This document shows positions 6,432-14,176 of a stretch of DNA of 14,366 nt, in pieces (position 1 is the stretch's first letter; each line of letters starts with the position of its first letter). The DNA is from Clostridiales bacterium (GTDB lineage: Bacteria; Bacillota; Clostridia; Christensenellales; Aristaeellaceae), in the NCBI GenBank assembly GCA_004552515.1, contig SFOF01000092.1:1-14366 (forward strand). Reading direction: 5' to 3'. Under the pieces are notes generated by a model. That model worked only from the letters and a program-made list of their open reading frames with translations, ran no database searches and was not told where the DNA came from. Both the position numbers and the translations under genes were made by a program.

Positions 6432-7244
6432 ATGAATACGCAGCATTTCCGCTATGCGGTGGAGGTGCCGCGCGGCACGGTGGCGACGGAAAAGGGCGCG
6501 CAGTTCCTGGCCTATGCCAAGGAGGCGCTGGCTCAGGTGGACAAGATGGAGCGCCTTTCACGGCCGGATGACGGACGCGGGCCGGTGCTCAGCGCGGCGC
6601 TGCCGCACGCCGACTATCTCCTGCAGGGGCTGCTCGCGCTGACGGCCGATACGAAGATCGAATCCGGCGCGCGGCTCAGCGTTGAGGAAACCGACGCCAT
6701 GCAGGCCATGCGCGGCGTGCAGGACGGCCGATACAGGCTGGCGGTGATCCGCTATCCCGCCGCGCGCGAGACGTATTTTGCCGATTATCTCAAGAATAAC
6801 GGATTGATGAGCGAGGTTATCTGGGAATTTGAGCCGCTGATCCTCGCGGGGCAGGACAGTCCCATCGCCGCGATCGACCGGCTGAGCGAGGACAAGCTGG
6901 AGGGCTATATCGAGATCCAGTCCGACGACGGCCGCGCGCCCTATCTGACCGGCGGCGAGGAGGAAAACGACCGCGACAGCCGCGTGATTTTCGTCAACGC
7001 GCAGTCCGAGCGGCTGGAGCTGCTCTCGATTGTGCCCGACGCGTATCTGTGGGCCTCGCCGACGCCCTCGAAGCGTCTGACCCGGTTCGGGCTGGTTCAG
7101 CGCCGCTGCCCCGGCACGGCCCGCCGCTGGAAGGACGTGCTGATCTTCCGGCACGGCAAGCTGCTGGGCGAGCTGGAGCGCCGCTTCGTCAACCGGCTCT
7201 ACGCGGCCAAGAACGAGGTCACATTCCGGGCGAGCGACCGCTGA
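6432..7244 (+). CDS. LysR-family regulator lacking its helix-turn-helix (internally deleted)
   Basis: The 270-aa protein begins MNTQHFRYAVEV, which is how many clostridial LysR regulators begin. It then jumps at residue 13 to PRGTVATEKG, which normally follows the winged HTH. The linker helix FLAYAKEALAQVDKMERL (25-42) is intact. The rest reads as an effector-binding (type 2 periplasmic-binding-like) domain, with IRYPAARETYFADYL, WEFEPLIL and VPDAYLWASP, and it ends in KDVLIFRHG and NEVTF. About 40-45 residues covering the DNA-binding helices are missing, in frame. The ATG at 6432 has GGGGGAGG upstream. A longer frame from 6324 is unlikely because it would translate the terminator and still lacks an HTH. 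The product could be a non-DNA-binding partner that forms mixed oligomers, a decayed gene, or an assembly collapse. It precedes the dehydrogenase gene, which the intact ancestor may have controlled. Confidence 0.82.
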   Translation: MNTQHFRYAVEVPRGTVATEKGAQFLAYAKEALAQVDKMERLSRPDDGRGPVLSAALPHADYLLQGLLALTADTKIESGARLSVEETDAMQAMRGVQDGRYRLAVIRYPAARETYFADYLKNNGLMSEVIWEFEPLILAGQDSPIAAIDRLSEDKLEGYIEIQSDDGRAPYLTGGEEENDRDSRVIFVNAQSERLELLSIVPDAYLWASPTPSKRLTRFGLVQRRCPGTARRWKDVLIFRHGKLLGELERRFVNRLYAAKNEVTFRASDR

Positions 7245-7419
7245 AAGAAAAAGCATATTCTAAAAATGAATAGCTGTATTCGACGCGATTTTTTTGTCGA
7301 AAAATCAGGAAATAACAGAAATTCCAAAAAGCAGGGAAAGAATGAGCCGATAAAGCCATTTATTATCAGACTCAGGCCCGAAATTAACGCGGAGGGGCGG
7401 GCGCTTCCGGGGATGCGAA

Positions 7420-7437
7420 TTGATAATTGAATATCAA
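7420..7437. promoter_or_regulatory. Rex-like inverted repeat upstream of the dehydrogenase
   Basis: TTGATAATTGAATATCAA: TTGATA and TATCAA arms around 6 bp. It is 18 bp long with TTG and CAA ends, matching the clostridial Rex consensus TTGTTAANNNNTTAACAA at 11 of 14 defined positions. Rex senses NADH/NAD+ and commonly controls ldh. The site lies about 16 bp upstream of the -35 box of the predicted dehydrogenase promoter. It could instead be a LysR-type T-N11-A site. This is an inference from sequence symmetry and context. Confidence 0.45.
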
Positions 7438-7453
7438 CATTCGGAGTTTATAT

Positions 7454-7482
7454 TTCAAAATTGCATGGCCATCTGATAAAAT
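7454..7482 (+). promoter_or_regulatory. Extended -10 promoter of the lactate/malate dehydrogenase
   Basis: -35 TTCAAA (7454-7459), 17-bp spacer, -10 TAAAAT (7477-7482) with TGA just upstream (7474-7476), giving the extended -10 form. The start site would be near 7489 and the leader about 50 bases. The rest of the 296-bp gap (7245-7540) is AT-rich and holds a small hairpin TTCGAC/GTCGAA (7279-7301) but no gene that I can support. Confidence 0.7.
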
Positions 7483-7540
7483 GTAATCGTAAGCTGAAAA
7501 AGCGTCAGAAGCGATTCACTGCAAAAAGGAAGGGATTCAC

Positions 7541-8482
<942 letters not shown>

Positions 8483-8504
8483 CCATAAAACGGCGCCCGT
8501 TTCG

Positions 8505-8573
8505 CGTTCTCACAAAAAGCGTGCTTTGAAAAGAACGAACCGATCGCCATTTCGAAGCCTGCTTTTGAGAACG
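8505..8573 (+). repeat. Competing inverted repeats in the hdr operon leader
   Basis: The segment 8505-8520 can pair with 8561-8573 (8 + 5 bp: CGTTCTCA with TGAGAACG, AAAGC with GCTTT; a 3-base bulge). Alternatively it can pair with 8523-8537 (CGTTCT with AGAACG, AAAGC with GCTTT). The two structures exclude each other. The element sits between the dehydrogenase stop and the hdrB ribosome site. No clear sigma-A promoter and no good U-tract terminator are seen in 8483-8605, so the operon may be read through from the dehydrogenase promoter, with this element tuning or processing the message. Confidence 0.4.
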
Positions 8574-8605
8574 GCGTTTTGACGCGCCGGCAAGGAGTAA
8601 ACAAT

Positions 8606-9394
8606 ATGAAATTTAGCTACTATCCGGGATGTACGCTCAAGAACAAGGCGCGTGATCTGGACGAGTACGCGCGCAAGTCGTTTGAGGCGCTGGGGCTTCA
8701 GCTGGACGAGCTGGACGAGTGGCAGTGCTGCGGCGCGGTTTATCCGCAGGCCAGCGACGAGATTGCCACCCGCCTGTCCGCCGTGCGCGCTCTGGCGGCC
8801 GCCCGCGACCGCGGCGACGCGCTGGTGACGCTGTGCTCGGCGTGCCATCACGTCATCAAGCGCACCAACGAGGATCTCAAGGCCGACGAGAATTTCCGCA
8901 CCAAGGCCAACAACTACCTTCAGCTGGACGAGCCGTACTCGGGCGAGACGGAGGTGCTCCACTATCTCGAGGTGCTGCGCGACAAGCTGGGCTTCGACGA
9001 GCTGAAGAAGCACGTCGTCAAGCCGCTCAAGGGCAGAAAGATCGCCGCGTATTACGGATGTCTCCTGCTGCGCCCCAGCAGGCAGATGGCCTTCGACGAT
9101 CCGGAAAACCCCACCATCATTGAGGACTTCATCAAGGCCATCGGCGCCACGCCGGTCGTCTATCCCTACCGCAACGAGTGCTGCGGCGGCTATGTCGCGC
9201 TGGAGAACCGCGCCGAGGCGCGCAATCAGGTGGCGAAGATCCACGCCTCCGCCGCGGGCAAGGGCGCCGAGATGATTATCACCGCGTGTCCTCTGTGTAT
9301 GTATAATCTCAAGCAGAACGCGCCCGAGGACAGGCTGCCCACGGTGTACTTCACCGAGCTGCTCGCCGAGGCGCTGGGCGTAAAGGAGGATTAA
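8606..9394 (+). CDS. hdrB: Heterodisulfide reductase subunit B homologue (two CCG domains)
   Basis: Catalytic-type subunit that in methanogens reduces CoM-S-S-CoB and in bacteria is expected to act on another thiol-disulfide. The 262-aa protein carries both cysteine-rich CCG motifs complete: C9, C41-C42, C77, C80 and C152, C192-C193, C228, C231. These match the CX(31-39)CCX(34-35)CXXC pattern that binds two non-cubane [4Fe-4S] clusters in HdrB. There is no membrane segment, so this is the soluble HdrABC type and not HdrDE. The ATG at 8606 is chosen because AAGGAG (8592-8597) lies 8 bp upstream and homologues begin MKFSYYPGC. A TTG at 8579 in the same frame has no ribosome site. It is first in the hdrBCA-flxDCBA run and is followed 5 bp later by hdrC. 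Confidence 0.93.
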   Translation: MKFSYYPGCTLKNKARDLDEYARKSFEALGLQLDELDEWQCCGAVYPQASDEIATRLSAVRALAAARDRGDALVTLCSACHHVIKRTNEDLKADENFRTKANNYLQLDEPYSGETEVLHYLEVLRDKLGFDELKKHVVKPLKGRKIAAYYGCLLLRPSRQMAFDDPENPTIIEDFIKAIGATPVVYPYRNECCGGYVALENRAEARNQVAKIHASAAGKGAEMIITACPLCMYNLKQNAPEDRLPTVYFTELLAEALGVKED

Positions 9395-9399
9395 CGGCC

Positions 9400-9795
9400 A
9401 TGGATCAGAATATGGAGCTGCGCCAGACGATCCTCGAGATCAGCGGCGTGAATCCCCGCAAGTGCATGAAGTGCGGCAAGTGCTCGGGCGCGTGTCCCGC
9501 GTACGACGAGATGGAGTATCATCCGCATCAGTTTGTGGCCATGGTTGAAAAGGGCCGCATTGAAGAGCTGATGAAGTCCAAATCGCTCTATCGCTGCCTG
9601 ACCTGCTTTGCGTGCCTGGAGCGCTGCCCGAGAAACGTCGAGCCGGCCAAGCTCATCGAGGCGGTGCGCCTGATGGTCATCCGCCAGCAGGGCATGAACC
9701 ACATGAAGAGCGACGATCTGCCCGCCTTCGTGAATGAGGACGATTCCATCCCGCAGCAGGCGCTGGTCAGCGCGATGCGCAAGTACAGCAAATAA
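9400..9795 (+). CDS. hdrC: Heterodisulfide reductase subunit C homologue
   Basis: Small 131-aa electron carrier linking HdrA to HdrB. It has two complete [4Fe-4S] motifs: C22-C25-C28-C32 (CMKCGKCSGACP) and C66-C69-C72-C76 (CLTCFACLERCP). Between them lies the helical spacer typical of HdrC. AAAGGAGG sits 9 bp before the ATG and overlaps the end of hdrB. It is shorter than methanogen HdrC (about 185 aa), as is common in bacteria. The last 40 residues have no recognisable motif. The next gene, hdrA, begins 16 bp downstream, so the three Hdr subunits should be translated from one message. Confidence 0.92.
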   Translation: MDQNMELRQTILEISGVNPRKCMKCGKCSGACPAYDEMEYHPHQFVAMVEKGRIEELMKSKSLYRCLTCFACLERCPRNVEPAKLIEAVRLMVIRQQGMNHMKSDDLPAFVNEDDSIPQQALVSAMRKYSK

Positions 9796-9811
9796 GGAGA
9801 CGTAGAACGAA

Positions 9812-11803
9812 ATGCAAAGGATAGGCGTATTTGTCTGCTGGTGCGGCAGCAACATCGCGGCCACTGTGGACGTCAAGGCGGTAGCCGAGGCCATGAGCCA
9901 CGAGAGCGGCGTTGTCTACGCGACCGATTACCAGTATATGTGTTCCGAAGTGGGACAGGCGAAGATCCGCAGCGCCATCGCCGAGTACAAGCTCACCGGC
10001 ATTGTGGTCTGCTCCTGCTCTCCGCGTATGCACGAGGCCACCTTCCGCAAGACGGCTGCGGCGGCCGGCCTGAACCCCTACATGGTTGAAATCGCCAACA
10101 TCCGCGAGCAGTGCTCCTGGATCCACAAGGACATGATGACGGCCACCGAGAAGGCCATCATCCTCGCTCGCGCGGCCGTGGCCAAGGTGCATCTCAACGC
10201 GCCGCTGGTCGCCGGCTCCACCCCCGTGGTCAAGCGCGCGCTGGTCATCGGCGGCGGCATCGCGGGCATCCAGACGGCGCTGGACATCGCCGAGGCCGGC
10301 TTTGAGGTTGACATTGTCGAAAAGCAGCCCACCATCGGCGGCCGTATGGCGCAGCTGGACAAGACCTTCCCGACGCTGGACTGCGCGGCCTGCATACTGA
10401 CCCCCAAGATGGTCGAGTGCTCCCAGAGCGAGAAGATCGATCTGCTGACCTATTCCGAGGTTGAAGAGGTCAAGGGCTTCGTGGGCAACTTCACCGTGAA
10501 GATCCGCAAGAAGGCGCGCTATGTCGATACGACCAAGTGTACCGGCTGCGCGGTCTGCACCGAAAAGTGTCCTTCCCGCAAGGCGAAGAATGAGTTCAAC
10601 ATGGGCCTGAACACCCGCGGCGCGGTCTATATCCCGTTTGCGCAGGCCATCCCGAACGTCGCGACCATCGACGCGACCAACTGCCTGCACTTCAAGACCG
10701 GCAAGTGCGGCATCTGCCAGAAAAACTGCTCCGCCGGCGCGATCAACTTTGAGCAGCAGGACGAGATCATCGAGCGCCAGTACGGCGCCATCGTCGCGGC
10801 GACCGGCTATAAGCCGATCAGCGTGGACAAGATGGACGAGTTCGGCTACAGCCGCAATCCCGACGTCATTACCAGCCTGGAGCTGGAGCGCCTGATGAAC
10901 GCGGCCGGCCCCACCAAGGGCACGCTGCTGCGCCCCTCCGACGGCAAGCATCCCAAGACGATCGTCTTTGTGCAGTGCGTCGGCTCCCGCTGCGATCAGA
11001 GCACCAAGGGCGGCAAGAGCTACTGCTCCAAGATCTGCTGTATGTACACCGCCAAGCACGCCATGCTGATCCGTGAAAAGTATCCGGACACCGACGTACA
11101 CGTTTTCTACATCGACGTGCGTACCCCCGGCAAGAACTTCGACGAGTTCTACCGCCGCGCGGTCGAGCAGTACGGCGTGGACTACATCAAGGGCATGGTC
11201 GGCAAGGTTGCCGAGCATGACGGCAAGCTGCTGGTTCAGGGCAGCGATCTGATCAACAACGAGCAGATCAAAATCGACGCCGATCTGGTTGTGCTGGCCG
11301 CGGCCATCGAGCCGGATCCCAGCGCCCGCTCCATCGCTACCATGCTGACCGCCAGCATGGACACCAACGATTTCTTCACCGAAGCGCATCCCAAGCTGCG
11401 CCCGGTCGAAAGCCCGACAGCCGGCGTGTTCCTCTCCGGCGTCTGCCAGGGCCCCAAGGATATTCCCGAAACCGTCGCTCAGGCCAGCGGCGCGGCCGCG
11501 AAGGTCATCGGCCTTCTGAACAAGGACGCGCTGGTCAACAATCCGTGCGTCGCCCATTCGGACGAGCTGATCTGCAACGGCTGCTCTCAGTGCGAGAAGG
11601 TCTGCCCGTACGGCGCGATTACCTATATTGACAAAGAAGTGCGCGGCCCCGGCGTGCGCGAGGTGCGCAGAGTGGCGCAGGTGAACCCGGCGGTCTGCCA
11701 GGGCTGCGGCGCCTGCACCGTCACCTGCCCGTCCGGCGCGATGGATCTGAACGGCTTCAGCACCAAGCAGATCATGGCGGAGGTGGATGCGATATGCCGA
11801 TGA
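9812..11803 (+). CDS. hdrA: Heterodisulfide reductase subunit A homologue (FAD, multi-[4Fe-4S])
   Basis: The flavin-containing core of Hdr complexes, where electron bifurcation is placed in methanogens. It has 663 aa, the normal HdrA length. In order: an N-terminal Cys domain (CWCGSN, C9/C11; CSCSPRMHE, about 67-75), the FAD-binding GGGIAG (147-152), DCAACILTPKM (190-200), and an inserted ferredoxin domain with C243-C246-C249-C253 and C291-C299-C302-C306. Then come CVGSRC and CSKICC (405-410), corresponding to the unusual HdrA cluster region, and a C-terminal two-cluster ferredoxin domain (C588-591-594-598 and C629-632-635-639). All motif cysteines are Cys; no in-frame TGA/selenocysteine is seen. 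AAGGAG lies 12 bp before the ATG. The end overlaps the next gene by 10 bp. It is expected to receive electrons through FlxD and split them to ferredoxin and HdrC/HdrB. Confidence 0.94.
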   Translation: MQRIGVFVCWCGSNIAATVDVKAVAEAMSHESGVVYATDYQYMCSEVGQAKIRSAIAEYKLTGIVVCSCSPRMHEATFRKTAAAAGLNPYMVEIANIREQCSWIHKDMMTATEKAIILARAAVAKVHLNAPLVAGSTPVVKRALVIGGGIAGIQTALDIAEAGFEVDIVEKQPTIGGRMAQLDKTFPTLDCAACILTPKMVECSQSEKIDLLTYSEVEEVKGFVGNFTVKIRKKARYVDTTKCTGCAVCTEKCPSRKAKNEFNMGLNTRGAVYIPFAQAIPNVATIDATNCLHFKTGKCGICQKNCSAGAINFEQQDEIIERQYGAIVAATGYKPISVDKMDEFGYSRNPDVITSLELERLMNAAGPTKGTLLRPSDGKHPKTIVFVQCVGSRCDQSTKGGKSYCSKICCMYTAKHAMLIREKYPDTDVHVFYIDVRTPGKNFDEFYRRAVEQYGVDYIKGMVGKVAEHDGKLLVQGSDLINNEQIKIDADLVVLAAAIEPDPSARSIATMLTASMDTNDFFTEAHPKLRPVESPTAGVFLSGVCQGPKDIPETVAQASGAAAKVIGLLNKDALVNNPCVAHSDELICNGCSQCEKVCPYGAITYIDKEVRGPGVREVRRVAQVNPAVCQGCGACTVTCPSGAMDLNGFSTKQIMAEVDAICR

Positions 11804-12240
11804 ACACTGAATGGAAACCCAAAATCGTCGCGTTTTGCTGCAACTGGTGCAGCTACGCCGGCGCGGATCTGGCGGGCAGCAGCCGTCTGGCCTACCCGGC
11901 GGACGTGAAAATCGTGCGCGTGCCCTGCTCCTGCCGCGTCAATCCGCTCTTTATCCTGCGCGCCTTTGAGCGCGGCGCCGACGGCGTGATCCTGTGCGGC
12001 TGCCATCCGGGCGACTGCCACTACACCAGCGGCAACTACTATGCCCGCCGCCGCATGACCATGCTCTTCAGTATGCTGGACTACATGGGCGTCGATAAGG
12101 GCCGCACCCGCGTGGAGTGGGTGTCCGCCGCTGAAGGCCCGAAGTTCGCCGCGACGATGAACGATTTTGTCAAGACCATCACCGAACTGGGTGAGAATGT
12201 GAAGCTGGGGGATCTGAGATGCAAAGAATCGCTGAAATGA
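11794..12240 (+). CDS. flxD: MvhD/FlxD-type iron-sulfur electron-transfer subunit
   Basis: 148-aa member of the MvhD/FlpD family, the small [2Fe-2S] protein that docks on HdrA and feeds it electrons. Visible cysteines are C15-C16-C19 (FCCNWCSYAGADLAG), C45 and C47 (VPCSCRVNP), and C68, C70 and C75 (LCGCHPGDCHY), the known family pattern. The ATG at 11794 is favoured because GGAGGTG ends 8 bp upstream. A second ATG at 11800 would overlap the hdrA stop as ATGA and is a possible alternative. It lies directly between hdrA and the other Flx genes, as in other Flx-Hdr operons. No hydrogenase subunit follows. The partner genes instead point to NADH as the donor. Confidence 0.92.
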   Translation: MPMNTEWKPKIVAFCCNWCSYAGADLAGSSRLAYPADVKIVRVPCSCRVNPLFILRAFERGADGVILCGCHPGDCHYTSGNYYARRRMTMLFSMLDYMGVDKGRTRVEWVSAAEGPKFAATMNDFVKTITELGENVKLGDLRCKESLK

Positions 12241-13148
12241 TGACTGCCAGAGCGGCGGCTCTGCTCGCTGACGGAACCGTTCAGCGTGTTCTGGGCTGGG
12301 AGAAGGGCGATTTCGACTACGACCTGACGCCCGCCTTCTTCGAGACCGCCGACGAGCTGAAAAACCTGGTTTATGGCGACTATTCCGGCGCGAACCTGAG
12401 CAAATACCTCATCAAGGCCGGCAAAAAAGAGGGCAAGACCCTCGTGTTCCTCAAGCCCTGCGACACGCTGAGCATGAACCAGCTCATGGCCGAGCACCGC
12501 GTGGACCGCGAAAAGGTCTATGTGATCGGCGTGGGCTGCAAGGGGATGCTCGATCATGAAAAGGTCGAGGCGGCCGCGGCGAAGGGCGAGAAGAAGGAGC
12601 GCCTCGAGCTGATGCTGGGCAAGTGTCAGGACTGCAAGGGCAAGACCTTCGCCGTCTCCGACGAAGTGATCGACGACGAGGAATCCCGCGTGGAATTCGG
12701 CGGCAACCGCTTCAGCAAGGTGGCCGAGCTGGAGGCGATGACCCCCGAGGAGCGCTTCGCCTTCTGGCAGAGCCAGCTGAGCAAGTGCATCCGCTGCAAC
12801 GCCTGCCGCAACGTCTGCCCCGCCTGCTCCTGCAACAAGTGCGTGTTTGACAACGCCGCCTCCGGCGTGTCCGCCAAGGTCAACGCCAACGAGTTTGAGG
12901 AGAGAATGTTCCACATCATCCGCGCCTTCCATGTGGCCGGACGCTGCACGGACTGCGGCGAATGCAGCCGCGTCTGCCCTCAGAATATCCCGCTGCACCT
13001 GCTCAACCGCAAGTTCATCAAGGATATTGACGAGATCTACGGCGACTATCAGGCCGGCGAATCGGTCAACGAGCGCCATCCGCTGATCAACTACACCAAG
13101 ACCGATGCGGAACCCTCCATTGTCTATGAGAGAGGAGGCAGAGAGTGA
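12219..13148 (+). CDS. Iron-sulfur electron-transfer protein, FlxC-like
   Basis: 309-aa soluble Fe-S protein. The N-terminal half has scattered cysteines in conserved-looking settings: LKPCDTLS (C81), VGCKGM (C107) and CQDCKGK (C136, C139). This region resembles the N-terminal part of F420-dehydrogenase/FrhB-like beta subunits, but only loosely. The C-terminal half has two ferredoxin motifs, C190-C193-C196-C200 followed by an extra CxCxxC (C203, C205, C208), and C243-C246-C249-C253. It overlaps flxD by 22 bp. An in-frame ATG at 12237 that overlaps the flxD stop as ATGA is an alternative start. By position and cluster content it is one of the two ferredoxin-like Flx proteins; I assign it as FlxC from mirrored gene order, which is an inference. 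It should relay electrons from the FlxA/FlxB side toward FlxD and HdrA. Confidence 0.82.
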   Translation: MQRIAEMMTARAAALLADGTVQRVLGWEKGDFDYDLTPAFFETADELKNLVYGDYSGANLSKYLIKAGKKEGKTLVFLKPCDTLSMNQLMAEHRVDREKVYVIGVGCKGMLDHEKVEAAAAKGEKKERLELMLGKCQDCKGKTFAVSDEVIDDEESRVEFGGNRFSKVAELEAMTPEERFAFWQSQLSKCIRCNACRNVCPACSCNKCVFDNAASGVSAKVNANEFEERMFHIIRAFHVAGRCTDCGECSRVCPQNIPLHLLNRKFIKDIDEIYGDYQAGESVNERHPLINYTKTDAEPSIVYERGGRE

Positions 13149-14176
13149 TGCTGAAGCTGAATATGAGCAAAATCGAGGCGCTGTACAAGGCCCTCGCCGC
13201 GCAGCAGTCCCTGTATCTGCCCATTGAGAAGAACGACAAGGTCGATTACTGGCGCTGGGCCGAGGGCGAGGACGTTCGCCTGACCGTTCAGAACACCAAC
13301 AAATCGCCCAAGAATCTGTTCTTCCCCCAGCTCGAGAACATGGTGGCCTTCAATGTCGAGGGCAAGTCCATTGAGATCATCGAGCAGGAGCTGTCGAAGG
13401 AGAAGTTCGTGCTGATGGGCGTCCGCGCCTGCGACGCGCGCGCCTTTGCCGTGCTGGACCGCGTGTTCCTGGCCGAGCCGGTCGATTCGTTCTATGCCGC
13501 CCGCCGCGAAAACGGCACGATTGTAACTCTGGCCTGCTCCGCGCCGGCGAAGAGCTGCTTCTGCTCCGTGTTCGGCATCGACGCGGCCAATCCCGCCGAC
13601 GGCGACGTGACGGCCTGGATCGTGAACGACGAAATGTACTGGCTGCCCCGCACCGAAAAGGGCGAAAGGCTGACCGAGAGTGTGAAGGAACTCTTTACCG
13701 AGACTGACGATGCGGCCGTTAAGGCCGAGCAGGATCGCGTGAAGAAGGAGATCGAGGCGCTGCCCTTCTCCGGGCTGTCTCTCGAGGGCTTCGACGGCGA
13801 ACACATGAAGGAAATCTTCGCGCGCCCCGAGTGGGAGAGCCTGAGCGAGGCCTGCCTGGGCTGCGGCACCTGCACCTTCACCTGTCCGACCTGCCAGTGC
13901 TATGACATCCGCGATTACGACACCGGCCACGGCGTGCAGCGCTATCGCTGCTGGGACAGCTGTATGTATTCCGACTTCACCATGATGGCCGCGGCGACCA
14001 ACCGCCCCACTCAGATGCAGCGTTTCCGCCAGCGGTTCATGCACAAGCTGGTGTACTACCCGATGAATAACGACGGCCTGTATTCCTGCGTGGGCTGCGG
14101 CCGCTGCGTGCAGAAATGCCCCATTCACATGAACATTGTGAAGGTCATGAAGACGCTTGGAGGGCAGAAGAAATGA
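13148..14176 (+). CDS. Iron-sulfur protein of the AsrA/hydrogenase-beta type, FlxB-like
   Basis: 342-aa protein of the family containing anaerobic sulfite reductase subunit A and sulfhydrogenase beta subunits, which pair with an FAD/NAD protein. Visible features are GVRACDARAF (91-100), the CSAPAKSCFCSVFG segment (130-143), and two ferredoxin motifs, C236-C239-C242-C246 with an additional CQC, and C314-C317-C320-C324. The start is set at ATG 13148, where TGATG joins the previous stop, with AGGAGG 9 bp upstream; GTG 13145 is possible. The next gene starts by ATGA overlap and is an FAD/NAD-binding reductase, the standard partner. Together they would form the NADH-oxidising module of the Flx-Hdr complex. 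Sulfite reductase activity is not suggested, since no AsrC or sirohaem subunit is present. Confidence 0.86.
   Translation: MLKLNMSKIEALYKALAAQQSLYLPIEKNDKVDYWRWAEGEDVRLTVQNTNKSPKNLFFPQLENMVAFNVEGKSIEIIEQELSKEKFVLMGVRACDARAFAVLDRVFLAEPVDSFYAARRENGTIVTLACSAPAKSCFCSVFGIDAANPADGDVTAWIVNDEMYWLPRTEKGERLTESVKELFTETDDAAVKAEQDRVKKEIEALPFSGLSLEGFDGEHMKEIFARPEWESLSEACLGCGTCTFTCPTCQCYDIRDYDTGHGVQRYRCWDSCMYSDFTMMAAATNRPTQMQRFRQRFMHKLVYYPMNNDGLYSCVGCGRCVQKCPIHMNIVKVMKTLGGQKK

Noticed and set aside
7279..7301. Terminator after the LysR-like gene (TTCGAC/GTCGAA with a T7 run)
   Set aside because: The T-run is in the loop, not after the stem, and A residues follow the stem, so it does not have terminator form on the plus strand.
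9767..11557. A 596-aa open frame antisense to hdrA
   Set aside because: It lies wholly opposite a gene with full HdrA motifs. Its sequence is rich in A, G, D, H and L without motifs, as expected when GC-rich codons are read on the other strand.
13148..14176. Sulfite reductase subunit A
   Set aside because: The family resemblance is real, but no sirohaem subunit is seen and the gene is embedded in hdr-flx, so the electron-transfer role in that complex is the better reading.
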